A stretch of 19,937 nucleotides of DNA from Microbacteriaceae bacterium (GCA_947454285.1 CANGJO010000009.1:1-19937), one strand, 5' to 3'. Counted from the stretch's first letter, positions 7,127 through 14,493 are shown. A program made the numbers and translations. Notes: a model not told the origin generated them from the sequence alone.

Positions 7127-8164
7127 TTGACGCGTGAATACAAGATTGCCGTTATCGGTGGCGATGGCATTGGTCCGGAAGTTACCGCCATTGCGCTCGA
7201 AGCAATTCGCCGCGTAACCGCTGGCTCTGGTGTGGAATTCAAAACCACTGAGTTTGATCTAGGCGCGCGCCGCTACCTTGCTACCGGCGAGACACTTACA
7301 GACACCGATATGGAATCGCTGAAACAGCACGACGCAATTTTGCTTGGTGCAATTGGTGACCCAAAGGTTCCATCTGGCGTGCTTGAGCGTCAACTGCTTT
7401 TGAAACTTCGTTTTTCTTTTGATCACTACGTAAACCTGCGCCCAACCAAGTTGTACCCAGGTGTAGTTAGCCCGCTTGCCGATCCAGGCAAGGTTGACTT
7501 CGTTGTGGTTCGCGAAGGAACCGAGGGCCCTTACGTTGGCAACGGTGGCGCAATTCGCGTTGGTACTCCAAACGAGGTAGCCAACGAGGTTTCAGTAAAC
7601 ACCGCTTTTGGTGTAGAGCGTCTAGTGCGTTACGCGTTTGAACTTGCCTCTACCCGTGACCGCAAGAAGGTTACCCTGGTGCACAAGCACAACGTGTTGG
7701 TGCATGCCGGTTGGTTGTGGCAGAACACCGTGAACAAGGTGGCCGAGGAATTCCCAGCCATCAAGCACGACTACTTGCACATAGATGCGGCAACCATCTT
7801 TATGGTTACCGATCCAGAACGTTTTGACGTAATCGTCACCGACAACCTGTTTGGTGACATCATCACAGACCTTGCCGCCGCAATCGGTGGCGGAATTGGG
7901 TTAGGCGCATCGGGAAACATCAACCCAGACGGCGCATTCCCAAGCATGTTTGAACCCGTACATGGTTCAGCTCCTGATATCGCTGGAAAGAATATTGCAG
8001 ATCCAACAGCAGCAATTCTTTCGGCAGCGTTGTTGCTAGAACACCTGAAGAACCCGGTGGCCGCAGCACGCATTGAAAACGCAGTAGCAGCTGACCTTTC
8101 CACTCGTGGAGACGCCAAGCGTTCAACTCAAGAAGTAGCCGAAAGCATTTTCGCTCTTCTCTAA
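7127..8164 (+). CDS. leuB: 3-isopropylmalate dehydrogenase
   Basis: LeuB oxidatively decarboxylates 3-isopropylmalate with NAD, the third leucine-specific step. The 345-aa protein has the family motifs IGGDGIGPEV at the N terminus, REGTEGPYVGNGG with the catalytic Tyr, the Lys-bearing VHKHNVLVHAGWLW, and metal-binding aspartates in DNLFGDIITDLAAAIGGG. The start is TTG at 7127, with GGGAG 6 nt upstream; MTREYKIAVIGGDG fits family N termini and there is no nearby ATG. It is separated from the rest of the leucine genes (leuCD at 15805) but sits just ahead of ilvE, the transaminase that uses its product. Confidence 0.95.
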   Translation: MTREYKIAVIGGDGIGPEVTAIALEAIRRVTAGSGVEFKTTEFDLGARRYLATGETLTDTDMESLKQHDAILLGAIGDPKVPSGVLERQLLLKLRFSFDHYVNLRPTKLYPGVVSPLADPGKVDFVVVREGTEGPYVGNGGAIRVGTPNEVANEVSVNTAFGVERLVRYAFELASTRDRKKVTLVHKHNVLVHAGWLWQNTVNKVAEEFPAIKHDYLHIDAATIFMVTDPERFDVIVTDNLFGDIITDLAAAIGGGIGLGASGNINPDGAFPSMFEPVHGSAPDIAGKNIADPTAAILSAALLLEHLKNPVAAARIENAVAADLSTRGDAKRSTQEVAESIFALL

Positions 8165-8186
8165 AGATTCAAGAAAGTAGCAGATC

Positions 8187-9281
8187 ATGGCCGATCTAAA
8201 GTTTGAAGTAATTCGCAACGCGAATCCAAAACCGGACGCTGAACGAGAAGAAATTCTTAAGGCTCCAGTTTTTGGTGCCAACCTAACCGACCACCAAGTT
8301 GTTGTGGTGTGGGAGAAAGACAAGGGCTGGCACTCGGCTCAGGTAATTCCTTACGGCCCAATCATGATGGATCCATCTGCAGCGGTTTTGCACTATGGCC
8401 AGGAAATCTTTGAAGGAATCAAGGCCTACCGTCACAAAGATGGTTCAATCTGGACTTTCCGCCCAGAGGCAAACGCCAAGCGCCTGCAGAAATCTGCGCA
8501 CCGCATGGCCTTGCCGGAACTACCAACAGAGATTTTCGTTGAATCACTTCGACAGCTGATTGCTGTTGATGGCGCTTGGGTGCCAGAGCCAGTAAATGAA
8601 AAGACTCTTTACATTCGCCCGTTCGAGATCGCTGCCGAAAACTTCTTGGGTGTTCGCGCTGCACACCGCGCCGAGTATCGCGTGATTGCATCACCGGTTG
8701 GTCCGTACTTCACGGGTGGACTCAAGCCGGTATCGATTTGGATTGCACTTGATTCATCGCGCGCTGGAAAGCACGGAACCGGTGAAGCTAAGACCGGTGG
8801 AAACTATGCAGCCTCACTGTTGGCGCAGAACGAGGGCTACGAGAATGGTTGCTCACAGGTAATGTTCCTTGACGCCGAGTCAGCGACCTACATCGAAGAG
8901 CTTGGTGGCATGAACCTATTCTTCGTTTACAAGGACGGTCACGTTGCTACTCCGTCACTAGACGGCACAATTCTTCGTGGTATCACTCGCGATTCCGTGA
9001 TTCAGCTAATCAAGGACCGTGGTCTAAAGATTGAAGAGCGCAAGATCACCCTTGACGAAGTAAAGGCCGGAATCACCAGCGGCGAAATCGTTGAGGTATT
9101 TGCTTGCGGTACAGCGGCGGTAATCACACCGATAGGCCAGTTCAAGTCACGCGAGGGCAACATCGGTAACGCCGACAGCGAGCCTGGTGAATTGACTGCA
9201 AGCCTGCGCGCAGAGCTAACTGGCATTCAGTATGGAACGGTAGAAGACCGTCACGGCTGGATGCTGAAACTAGCCGATTAA
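8187..9281 (+). CDS. ilvE: Branched-chain amino acid aminotransferase
   Basis: IlvE is a class IV (fold IV) PLP enzyme that transaminates the 2-oxo acids to valine, isoleucine and leucine with glutamate. At 364 aa it is the long actinobacterial form. The PLP lysine is K202 in GEAKTGGNYAAS; FGANLTDHQV, LHYGQEIFEGIKAY, RPFEIAAENFLGVR and EELGGMNLFFVY are further family blocks, and the C-terminal half has GTAAVITPIG. It starts 22 nt after leuB with a weak purine-rich RBS (AAGAAAG) and is probably cotranscribed with it. No anomalies were seen. Confidence 0.96.
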   Translation: MADLKFEVIRNANPKPDAEREEILKAPVFGANLTDHQVVVVWEKDKGWHSAQVIPYGPIMMDPSAAVLHYGQEIFEGIKAYRHKDGSIWTFRPEANAKRLQKSAHRMALPELPTEIFVESLRQLIAVDGAWVPEPVNEKTLYIRPFEIAAENFLGVRAAHRAEYRVIASPVGPYFTGGLKPVSIWIALDSSRAGKHGTGEAKTGGNYAASLLAQNEGYENGCSQVMFLDAESATYIEELGGMNLFFVYKDGHVATPSLDGTILRGITRDSVIQLIKDRGLKIEERKITLDEVKAGITSGEIVEVFACGTAAVITPIGQFKSREGNIGNADSEPGELTASLRAELTGIQYGTVEDRHGWMLKLAD

Positions 9282-9296
9282 TAGAAAGCACTCATC

Positions 9297-10052
9297 ATGC
9301 GCATTGCGCGATTTAGTTTGAATGGCGAACCAAAGTTCGGCATTGTTGACGGCCCGGAACTTGTTGTTCTAAAAGGTCACCCGCTCGTGCAGGGCTACGA
9401 CACCACCGGTGAGCGAGTACCACTCAAAGACGTTAAGTTGTTGGCGCCAACAATTCCATCAAAGGTAGTGTGCGTTGGAAAGAACTTTGCCGATCATGCC
9501 GGCGAACTTGGTCTAGAGATTCACCCGGAGCCAACCTTGTTCTTCAAGCCTTCGTCTTCAATCGTTGGCCCTGGCGATGCAATTGTTTTGCCTGCGCAAA
9601 GCAAGCGCGTTGAGCTAGAAGTTGAACTAACAATCGTGATTGGGCAGATTGCCAAAAACGTAAGCGAAAATGATGCACTCAACTACGTTTGGGGTTTCAC
9701 CATTGCCAACGACGTCACCGCTCGTGACCTGCAGTTCAGCGATGCACAGTGGGCTAGATCAAAGGCTTTCGATACCTTCTGTCCGCTTGGACCATGGATT
9801 GAGACCGAGTTCGTTCCAGATGGACAAATGCTTGAGAGTCGCGTTGATGGGGAAGTAAAGCAACAGGCTTCGATCGGTGGAATGCTGCACAATATTCCAG
9901 AAATCATCTCCTACGTGAGCGCCAACATGACCCTGCTACCTGGCGATGTGATTCTGACCGGAACACCATCGGGTATCTTTCCAATCAAGTCCGGTGAACT
10001 CGTGGAGTGCGAGATCGAGGGCATTGGAACACTAATCAATCCGGTTGTTTAA
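9297..10052 (+). CDS. Fumarylacetoacetate hydrolase (FAH) family protein
   Basis: A 251-aa cytoplasmic protein with the FAH catalytic fold. KVVCVGKNFADHAGELG (about 56-72) opens the domain; the metal-binding carboxylates are the E-x-E pair at E108/E110 (RVELEVELTIVIG) and D139 in TIANDVTARDLQ. PGDVILTGTPSGIFPIKSGE is the conserved C-terminal block. Members cleave or decarboxylate acylpyruvates, fumarylpyruvate or oxaloacetate, or act in aromatic-ring breakdown; the true substrate is unknown. A homologue commonly precedes gltX in actinobacteria, so the position is ancestral rather than a sign of catabolic function. It follows ilvE by 15 bases and is probably the last gene of the leuB-ilvE unit. 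Confidence 0.9.
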   Translation: MRIARFSLNGEPKFGIVDGPELVVLKGHPLVQGYDTTGERVPLKDVKLLAPTIPSKVVCVGKNFADHAGELGLEIHPEPTLFFKPSSSIVGPGDAIVLPAQSKRVELEVELTIVIGQIAKNVSENDALNYVWGFTIANDVTARDLQFSDAQWARSKAFDTFCPLGPWIETEFVPDGQMLESRVDGEVKQQASIGGMLHNIPEIISYVSANMTLLPGDVILTGTPSGIFPIKSGELVECEIEGIGTLINPVV

Positions 10053-10062
10053 GCCTGTCGTT

Positions 10063-10068
10063 TAGACT
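10063..10068 (+). promoter_or_regulatory. Candidate -10 element for gltX
   Basis: TAGACT lies in the 25-base gap after the FAH-family gene. It is 9 nt before the ATG at 10078, and only 3 nt before the in-frame GTG at 10072. No Shine-Dalgarno follows, so the mRNA is probably leaderless or nearly so. Confidence 0.45.
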
Positions 10069-10077
10069 GATGTGATT

Positions 10078-11589
10078 ATGTCTTCGATTACCGCGCCATT
10101 TAGCACCGCAACCGGACCAGACGTCAAGGTTCGCTTCTGCCCGTCACCAACCGGAACTCCGCATGTGGGTCTAATCCGCACCGCCTTGTTCAACTGGGCA
10201 TACGCGCGTCACACCGGCGGCCAGTTCTTGTTCCGAATTGAAGACACCGATGCCGAACGCGACAGCGAAGAGTCGTTCGATCAAATTCTTGATGCACTTG
10301 GCTGGTTAGGTCTTAACTGGGACGAAGGCGTTAACGTTGGTGGCCCGGCAGAGCCATATCGCCAGAGCGAGCGCGGACACATTTACCAAGAGGTAATCGA
10401 AAAACTTAAGGCTTCTGGTCACATCTACGAGAGCTTTCTAACTGGCGAAGAAATTGATGAGCGCAACAAGGCTGCCGGTCGTGCGGTTCAGCTTGGTTAC
10501 GACAACTCAGAGCGCGACTCAACAGAGGAACAGCGTGCGGCATACCGTGCCGAGGGTCGCAGCCCAGCTCTTCGTTTGCGAGTTCCCGAGGTAGACATCA
10601 CCTTCACCGATCTTGTTCGTGGCGAAATCACATTCCCTGCCGGATCGTTCCCTGACTTTGTTGTTGTTCGGCCAAATGGTCAGCCGCTTTACACATTGGT
10701 AAATCCGGTTGACGACGCGTTGATGGGTGTAACCCACGTGCTTCGCGGTGAAGATCTTTTGTCATCAACCCCGCGTCAGATTGCGTTGTACAACGCAATG
10801 TACGAGGCCGGCATAACGCAGTTCATTCCGCAGTTTGGTCACTTGCCATACGTGATGGGCGAGGGCAATAAAAAACTTTCTAAACGTGACCCACAGGCAA
10901 ACCTTTTCCACCACCGCGATCGCGGCTTCATTCCTGAAGGTCTGTTGAATTACCTTGCTTTGCTTGGTTGGGGGCTGAGTGCTGATCAGGACATCTTCAC
11001 CATGGATGAATTGGCCGCAGCATTTGACGTGAAAAACGTGAATCCAAACCCGGCACGATTCGACCAGAAGAAGGCTGACGCAATCAACGCGGCACACATT
11101 CGTTTGCTTAGCGCCGAAGACTTCAAATCCAGATTGTTGCCTTACCTGCAGAGCGCCGGAGTGGTGGGTGTAACTCTCACCGCAAACGAGCAGGCAATTC
11201 TTGACGCCGCAGCTCCGCTAATTCAAGAGCGCCTTGTTGTGCTTAGCGAAGCGCCAGATCTGCTGAGCTTCTTGTTCAAGACCGCCGATCAAATTTCAAT
11301 TGACACCGATGCACTTGATGGCATGCCGGAAAACGTAGCTGAGGTTTTGACTGCCGCAATCGCTGCGCTGCAGGGCATCGGTGAAAATGAATTCAAGACT
11401 GAGCCGGTGCAGGCAGCTTTGAATCACGCACTGATTGAAGTGCTTGGCCTAAAGCCTCGCTTTGCATTTGGTCCGCTGCGCACCGGAATTTCTGGCCGCC
11501 GTATTTCACCACCACTATTCGAATCGATGGAAATCCTTGGTAGGACTGAGACCATTGCTCGTCTAGAGGCGTTTGCTCGCACCGTCTAG
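10078..11589 (+). CDS. gltX: Glutamyl-tRNA synthetase
   Basis: A 503-aa class Ib aminoacyl-tRNA synthetase. VRFCPSPTGTPHVGLIRTALFNWA contains the HIGH-type signature in the variant form HVG, and GNKKLSKRD is the KMSKS-type loop. The C-terminal helical anticodon-binding part extends to the stop. It charges tRNA-Glu; in actinobacteria without GlnRS it also mischarges tRNA-Gln, later corrected by GatCAB. Consistent with this, tRNA-Gln follows 44 bases downstream and tRNA-Glu about 2.8 kb further. ATG 10078 is preferred to GTG 10072, because a -10 at 10063-10068 would put the transcript start at or just before it and no Shine-Dalgarno serves either start; GTG 10072 would add only Met-Ile. Confidence 0.96.
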   Translation: MSSITAPFSTATGPDVKVRFCPSPTGTPHVGLIRTALFNWAYARHTGGQFLFRIEDTDAERDSEESFDQILDALGWLGLNWDEGVNVGGPAEPYRQSERGHIYQEVIEKLKASGHIYESFLTGEEIDERNKAAGRAVQLGYDNSERDSTEEQRAAYRAEGRSPALRLRVPEVDITFTDLVRGEITFPAGSFPDFVVVRPNGQPLYTLVNPVDDALMGVTHVLRGEDLLSSTPRQIALYNAMYEAGITQFIPQFGHLPYVMGEGNKKLSKRDPQANLFHHRDRGFIPEGLLNYLALLGWGLSADQDIFTMDELAAAFDVKNVNPNPARFDQKKADAINAAHIRLLSAEDFKSRLLPYLQSAGVVGVTLTANEQAILDAAAPLIQERLVVLSEAPDLLSFLFKTADQISIDTDALDGMPENVAEVLTAAIAALQGIGENEFKTEPVQAALNHALIEVLGLKPRFAFGPLRTGISGRRISPPLFESMEILGRTETIARLEAFARTV

Positions 11590-11601
11590 CGCAGGTAAGA
11601 T
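11573..11601 (+). promoter_or_regulatory. tRNA-Gln promoter (-35 TTGCTC, -10 TAAGAT)
   Basis: TTGCTC (11573-11578) and TAAGAT (11596-11601) are exactly 17 bp apart, the best-spaced -35/-10 pair in the window. The -35 lies inside the last codons of gltX. Expected transcription start is about 11608, just before a hairpin and then tRNA-Gln. Confidence 0.55.
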
Positions 11602-11609
11602 GGTAAATC

Positions 11610-11623
11610 GAGCCCTCGGGCTC
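11610..11623 (+). other. Hairpin at the 5' end of the tRNA-Gln precursor
   Basis: GAGCC and GGCTC close a CTCG tetraloop 11 bases before the mature tRNA. There is no T-tract, so it is not a terminator of gltX. Given the promoter just upstream, the primary tRNA transcript would begin with this hairpin. Confidence 0.55.
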
Positions 11624-11633
11624 GGCAGTACCT

Positions 11634-11705
11634 TGGGGTATGGTGTAATTGGCAACACGGAGGTTTCTGGTACCTTTGTTCTTGGTTCGAGTCCAGGTAC
11701 CCCAG
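11634..11705 (+). tRNA. tRNA-Gln (anticodon CUG)
   Basis: A full cloverleaf folds by eye. The acceptor TGGGGTA pairs with TACCCCA (11698-11704), with discriminator G at 11705. The D stem is GTGT/ACAC. The anticodon stem GAGGT/ACCTT encloses loop TTCTGGT, giving anticodon CTG at 11667-11669. The T arm is CTTGG-TTCGAGT-CCAGG. Length is 72 nt and the CCA end is not encoded (GCAAG follows). It reads CAG codons. It lies directly behind gltX. Confidence 0.95.
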
Positions 11706-11717
11706 CAAGTTTTTTCT

Positions 11718-11746
11718 AAAACAGTCGATTCTTCGACTGTTTTTCT
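11718..11746. terminator. Terminator after tRNA-Gln, probably bidirectional
   Basis: AAAACAGTCGA (11718-11728) pairs with TCGACTGTTTT (11733-11743) around a four-base loop, followed by more T residues on the + strand. On the - strand it lies 12 bases after the stop of the metallo-hydrolase gene and ends in a short T run, so it can serve both convergent units. Confidence 0.85.
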
Positions 11747-11755
11747 GCTTAAGGG

Positions 11756-12394
11756 CTAAATAGTTTCAGTGCTGTCGCCGGGCAATAGGTATTCAAAGGT
11801 TCCGCCGCCAGCTTCAACCACTTGCTTTACGCGCCCATTATTTAGGTCGTGCCCAATTTCGCTCAGGTGAACGTTGTGAGTCGCAAAACAGCGCTTTGGT
11901 TTTACGGCTGCCACAAAATCCATGACGTCGCTGATTTTTAGCCACGGGGCAGAGGTCGGGCAAGCCAATACTCCAACTTCACGATCTGGTTTGGTGTAAC
12001 TGTCACCTGGGTAGTACAAGGTGTCATTCACCATTACGCCACAGTTTTGCAACAGCGGAATAGAACGGTGGATCTCGGCGTGCAGGTCGCCAAAGAATTC
12101 CAACGTGAAACCAGCATCGGTGTAGAAATCACCGTGATGCACTGCGGTGGTTTGGTAACCGGAAAGACGCTTGCAAACTTCATCTGTGCCGTAAATCTTT
12201 GCGTCTGGGTTACTCTGCAAAATGCGATCAAGCTGGGCCTCGTTGCAGTGATCGTCGTGCATGTGAGTTATCACGATGGCAACAACGTTCTCAAGTGAAT
12301 CCATTTGGCGGGTGTAGGCACCCGGGTCAATCACGACTCGTTTACCTTGATTTTCTAGAACCAGGCACGCGTGCTCATACTTGGTGATCTGCAT
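11756..12394 (-). CDS. Metallo-beta-lactamase-fold hydrolase (UlaG-like)
   Basis: A 212-aa cytoplasmic MBL-fold protein. The zinc signature H-x-H-x-D-H is at residues 44-49 (ITHMHDDHCNEAQLD). Further fold elements are KYEHACLVLE at the start, DLHAEIH, the metal-bridging Asp of YPGDSY, and the late His in FATHNVHLSEIG. This layout resembles the UlaG / YycJ-like metal-dependent hydrolases rather than beta-lactamases; the substrate is unknown. It is the only reverse-strand gene besides the MFS transporter. It diverges from the ATPase-like gene across 40 bases. No Shine-Dalgarno is seen; CAGAAT lies 6 nt before the ATG, so it may be leaderless. Confidence 0.88.
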   Translation of the reverse strand: MQITKYEHACLVLENQGKRVVIDPGAYTRQMDSLENVVAIVITHMHDDHCNEAQLDRILQSNPDAKIYGTDEVCKRLSGYQTTAVHHGDFYTDAGFTLEFFGDLHAEIHRSIPLLQNCGVMVNDTLYYPGDSYTKPDREVGVLACPTSAPWLKISDVMDFVAAVKPKRCFATHNVHLSEIGHDLNNGRVKQVVEAGGGTFEYLLPGDSTETI

Positions 12395-12400
12395 AGGTTC

Positions 12401-12406
12401 ATTCTG
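12401..12406 (-). promoter_or_regulatory. Candidate -10 for the MBL-fold gene (leaderless)
   Basis: On the minus strand CAGAAT is 6 nt before the ATG. The first base departs from TANNNT, but the spacing equals that of the other leaderless genes here and no ribosome binding site is present. Confidence 0.35.
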
Positions 12407-12422
12407 CCTTAGGTTTGTGCCT

Positions 12423-12428
12423 TAAGAT
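12423..12428 (+). promoter_or_regulatory. Candidate -10 for the ATPase-like gene (leaderless)
   Basis: TAAGAT is exactly 6 nt before the GTG at 12435, which would make the start codon the first transcribed bases. The same hexamer is the -10 proposed for tRNA-Gln. Confidence 0.5.
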
Positions 12429-12434
12429 TTTGGG

Positions 12435-13412
12435 GTGGGGAACGAACAAATTTCAGCGACAATAGGGCCTAGAACCCTGGCCCGAGCGCATGCTCTGGGT
12501 CTGATGATTTTAGACCCCGCTCAGTTTGAACTTGCCGCGGATGCAGATGTAGTTCTTTTCAATAAAGCAGGCACATTAACTGCCCCGGTTCGCCGAGTGG
12601 TTAAGTCAAGGCTTGCCTACAATTCCCCACTCACGTTGCAAAGCGATTTACTTGCTCTAGCCGCCGGCATCGAGACGCAGATTGATCACCCAATTGCCAC
12701 CTCAATCGTTGAAGAAGCCGCACGCCAAAACCTGCAGCTACCAAACGTGGTTGATGTTCGATCAATTCCTGGGCAAGGCGCAACTGGTGTGCTTGATGGT
12801 GAAGCAATTTTTGTGGGTGGGCCGTCTCTGCTTACTTCAAAAAATATCCCTATTTACGTTGACGACCTAGTCCGTTCAGATTCTGCGAATCATTTGGGGC
12901 ACACCGTTATCTATGTTGTGCAAAACGCTCAGCTGCTTGGCATGATCGAGCTAAGTGAGACGGTGCTGCCAGAAGCCGCAGAACTTGTAAACGCATTTCA
13001 CGCTCGAAAGATTCGGGTTGCCATGATTACCGGTGATGCCACCGGTGTTGCCCAGCACGTTGCCGAACAACTCAACATCGCCGAGGTTTTTGCCGAAATC
13101 GCACCTACCCGCAAGGCAGATGTGGTGCGCAAACTAAAGTCAGACGGCTCAAAGGTAGCCTTTGTTGGGCGACTAGAAACTGACGCACTTGCACTTGCTG
13201 AAGCACAAATTGGAATTGCAGTTGATTCAGACGGCAGCACAAAATCCACCGCGGCAGGCCTGCACCTCAGGGAGAGCGGCATGGCTGAGGTGTTGCAGGT
13301 CATTTTGCTTTCAAAGCGAGCCAAGGCTACGAACACTCAAAAGGTAATCACAATTTTTGCAGCCGCGATTTTTGCTCTTGGCTTGATAGTTGTTTTGGTT
13401 AGCCCTAGGTAG
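12435..13412 (+). CDS. Truncated, catalytically degenerate P-type-ATPase-like (HAD-fold) protein
   Basis: A 325-aa protein aligning by eye only with the cytoplasmic P and N domains of P1B heavy-metal ATPases; all transmembrane helices before the P domain are absent. Landmarks in order: VLFNKAGTLT (41-50) where the family has DKTGTLT; the N-domain HP (85-86) in TQIDHPIATSIVEEA; GQGATG (113-118) and FVGGPSLL; TGD (199-201) in AMITGDATGVAQHVAEQL; FAEIAPTRKADVVRKLK; then GRLETD (245-250) where the family has GDGxND; one hydrophobic helix (about 303-322) at the C terminus. The phosphorylated Asp is Asn43 and the first Mg-binding Asp of GDGxND is Arg, so phospho-enzyme cycling should be impossible, while nucleotide-binding residues are kept. 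There is no internal stop or frameshift over 325 codons. It is probably a membrane-anchored pseudoenzyme, perhaps a nucleotide or partner-binding protein. It is cotranscribed with the lipid kinase 10 bases downstream. Confidence 0.8.
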   Translation: MGNEQISATIGPRTLARAHALGLMILDPAQFELAADADVVLFNKAGTLTAPVRRVVKSRLAYNSPLTLQSDLLALAAGIETQIDHPIATSIVEEAARQNLQLPNVVDVRSIPGQGATGVLDGEAIFVGGPSLLTSKNIPIYVDDLVRSDSANHLGHTVIYVVQNAQLLGMIELSETVLPEAAELVNAFHARKIRVAMITGDATGVAQHVAEQLNIAEVFAEIAPTRKADVVRKLKSDGSKVAFVGRLETDALALAEAQIGIAVDSDGSTKSTAAGLHLRESGMAEVLQVILLSKRAKATNTQKVITIFAAAIFALGLIVVLVSPR

Positions 13413-13422
13413 TGAACAGGCT

Positions 13423-14340
13423 ATGAAAAGAATTGGCGTAATCGTTAATCCTGCTTCCGGCAACGGTGCCGGAAAAGCCGAGGGCGAAAAAGTAATCACT
13501 GAACTTCAGCGCGAGACAGAGGTGCTTGATCTAACTGGCAACTCGCTCGACGAAAGCCGCGCAAAGGCGCAGGCGGCAATCAACGACTTGCTAATCGATG
13601 GCCTGGTGGTGGTTGGTGGCGATGGCATGGCACACCTTGGAATCAATCTGTGCGCCGATGCCGACTTGCCGCTTGGGATTGTTGCCGCGGGAACCGGAAA
13701 CGATGCAGCTCGCGCACTTGGTCTACCAATCGGAGATGCAATTGCCGGCGCGCGCGTAGTGCTAAATAATTTGCGCCAACCAAGACAGGTTGACCTGGTT
13801 CGCGCCGAGAGCACCACCGGCGCCTTTTGGTATTTCGGCAGCCTATCGGTGGATTTTGTGGCGTTGGTAAATCAACGAGCCAACTCCTGGAAGTGGCCAA
13901 AGGGTCCAAGCCGCTACAAGTGGGCAATGGTTGCCGAACTAGCCGCCTTCAAGCCAATCAAATATCACGCAGTCATTGACGGCGTTGAGAAAGAATTTGA
14001 GGCAATGCTTTGTTCAATCGGTAACTCGCCATTCTTTGGCGGCGGCATGAAGGTTGCGCCGAAAGCCAAAATCGATGACGGCCTGATGGATATTTTTATC
14101 GTCAATAAGATTTCTCGTTTTGAATTGCTGAAGGTTTTTCCAAAGGTTTACACCGGAGATCACATCACGCACCCGGCGGTGGAATTCATTACGGCTAAGA
14201 AAATTACCTTGAGCACCCAAACACAAATGCCAGCCTTTTCCGATGGCGAACCGGTTGGTTCCGCGCCGGTGACCGCACAAATTGCTCCAGGTGCCCTCAA
14301 GGTTTACGCAACTAGCGCCCGCCAGTCATCGGTGGCATAA
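13423..14340 (+). CDS. Diacylglycerol-kinase-family lipid kinase
   Basis: A 305-aa DAGK/sphingosine-kinase-fold protein. GVIVNPASGNGAGK opens the catalytic domain at residues 5-18; VVVGGDGMAHLGIN is the nucleotide-binding GGDG motif in its actinobacterial form, and GIVAAGTGNDAARALGLP follows. The C-terminal beta-sandwich has GNSPFFGGGMKVAPKAKIDDG and FSDGEPVG. Members phosphorylate diacylglycerol or related lipids at the inner membrane face and recycle DAG into phosphatidate; the exact lipid cannot be told. ATG 13423 is chosen because homologues begin directly before the (V)VNPxSG strand; an upstream in-frame extension would overlap the previous gene. The start is 10 bases after the ATPase-like gene's stop, with only a weak CAGG before it. 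tRNA-Glu follows 18 bases after its stop. Confidence 0.9.
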   Translation: MKRIGVIVNPASGNGAGKAEGEKVITELQRETEVLDLTGNSLDESRAKAQAAINDLLIDGLVVVGGDGMAHLGINLCADADLPLGIVAAGTGNDAARALGLPIGDAIAGARVVLNNLRQPRQVDLVRAESTTGAFWYFGSLSVDFVALVNQRANSWKWPKGPSRYKWAMVAELAAFKPIKYHAVIDGVEKEFEAMLCSIGNSPFFGGGMKVAPKAKIDDGLMDIFIVNKISRFELLKVFPKVYTGDHITHPAVEFITAKKITLSTQTQMPAFSDGEPVGSAPVTAQIAPGALKVYATSARQSSVA

Positions 14341-14358
14341 TAGACAGGTTGCTCTAAC

Positions 14359-14431
14359 GGTCCCATCGTTTAGCGGCCTAGGACACCGCCCTCTCACGGC
14401 GGCAGCACGGGTTCAAATCCCGTTGGGATCA
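14359..14431 (+). tRNA. tRNA-Glu (anticodon CUC)
   Basis: The acceptor GGTCCCA pairs with TGGGATC (14424-14430), discriminator A at 14431. The anticodon stem CCGCC/GGCGG encloses CTCTCAC, giving anticodon CTC at 14393-14395. The T arm ACGGG-TTCAAAT-CCCGT is intact. Length is 73 nt and CCA is not encoded. It reads GAG codons. It starts 18 bases after the lipid kinase stop. A CATAAT at 14336-14341 could be its own -10, but read-through from the kinase unit is equally possible. Confidence 0.95.
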
Positions 14432-14436
14432 CGAAT

Positions 14437-14475
14437 CTCCCTCTCGATGACTTGTCTCGGGAGGGAGTTTTATTT
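14437..14475 (+). terminator. Terminator after tRNA-Glu
   Basis: CTCCCTCTCGA (14437-14447) pairs with TCGGGAGGGAG (14457-14467), 11 bp with one G-T wobble, followed by TTTTATTT. It is oriented for the + strand tRNA unit; the reverse direction has no T-tract, so it does not clearly serve the convergent MFS gene. Confidence 0.88.
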
Positions 14476-14493
14476 AACCCCGATACGACTTCG

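Noticed and set aside
11610..11623. GAGCC/GGCTC hairpin as a gltX terminator
   Set aside because: No T-tract follows and mature tRNA begins 10 bases later, so it is kept only as a leader hairpin.
13390..13422. Upstream extension of the lipid kinase (MFWLALGSEQA...)
   Set aside because: It overlaps the end of the preceding gene in another frame and adds residues absent from the family; ATG 13423 places the VNPASG strand correctly.
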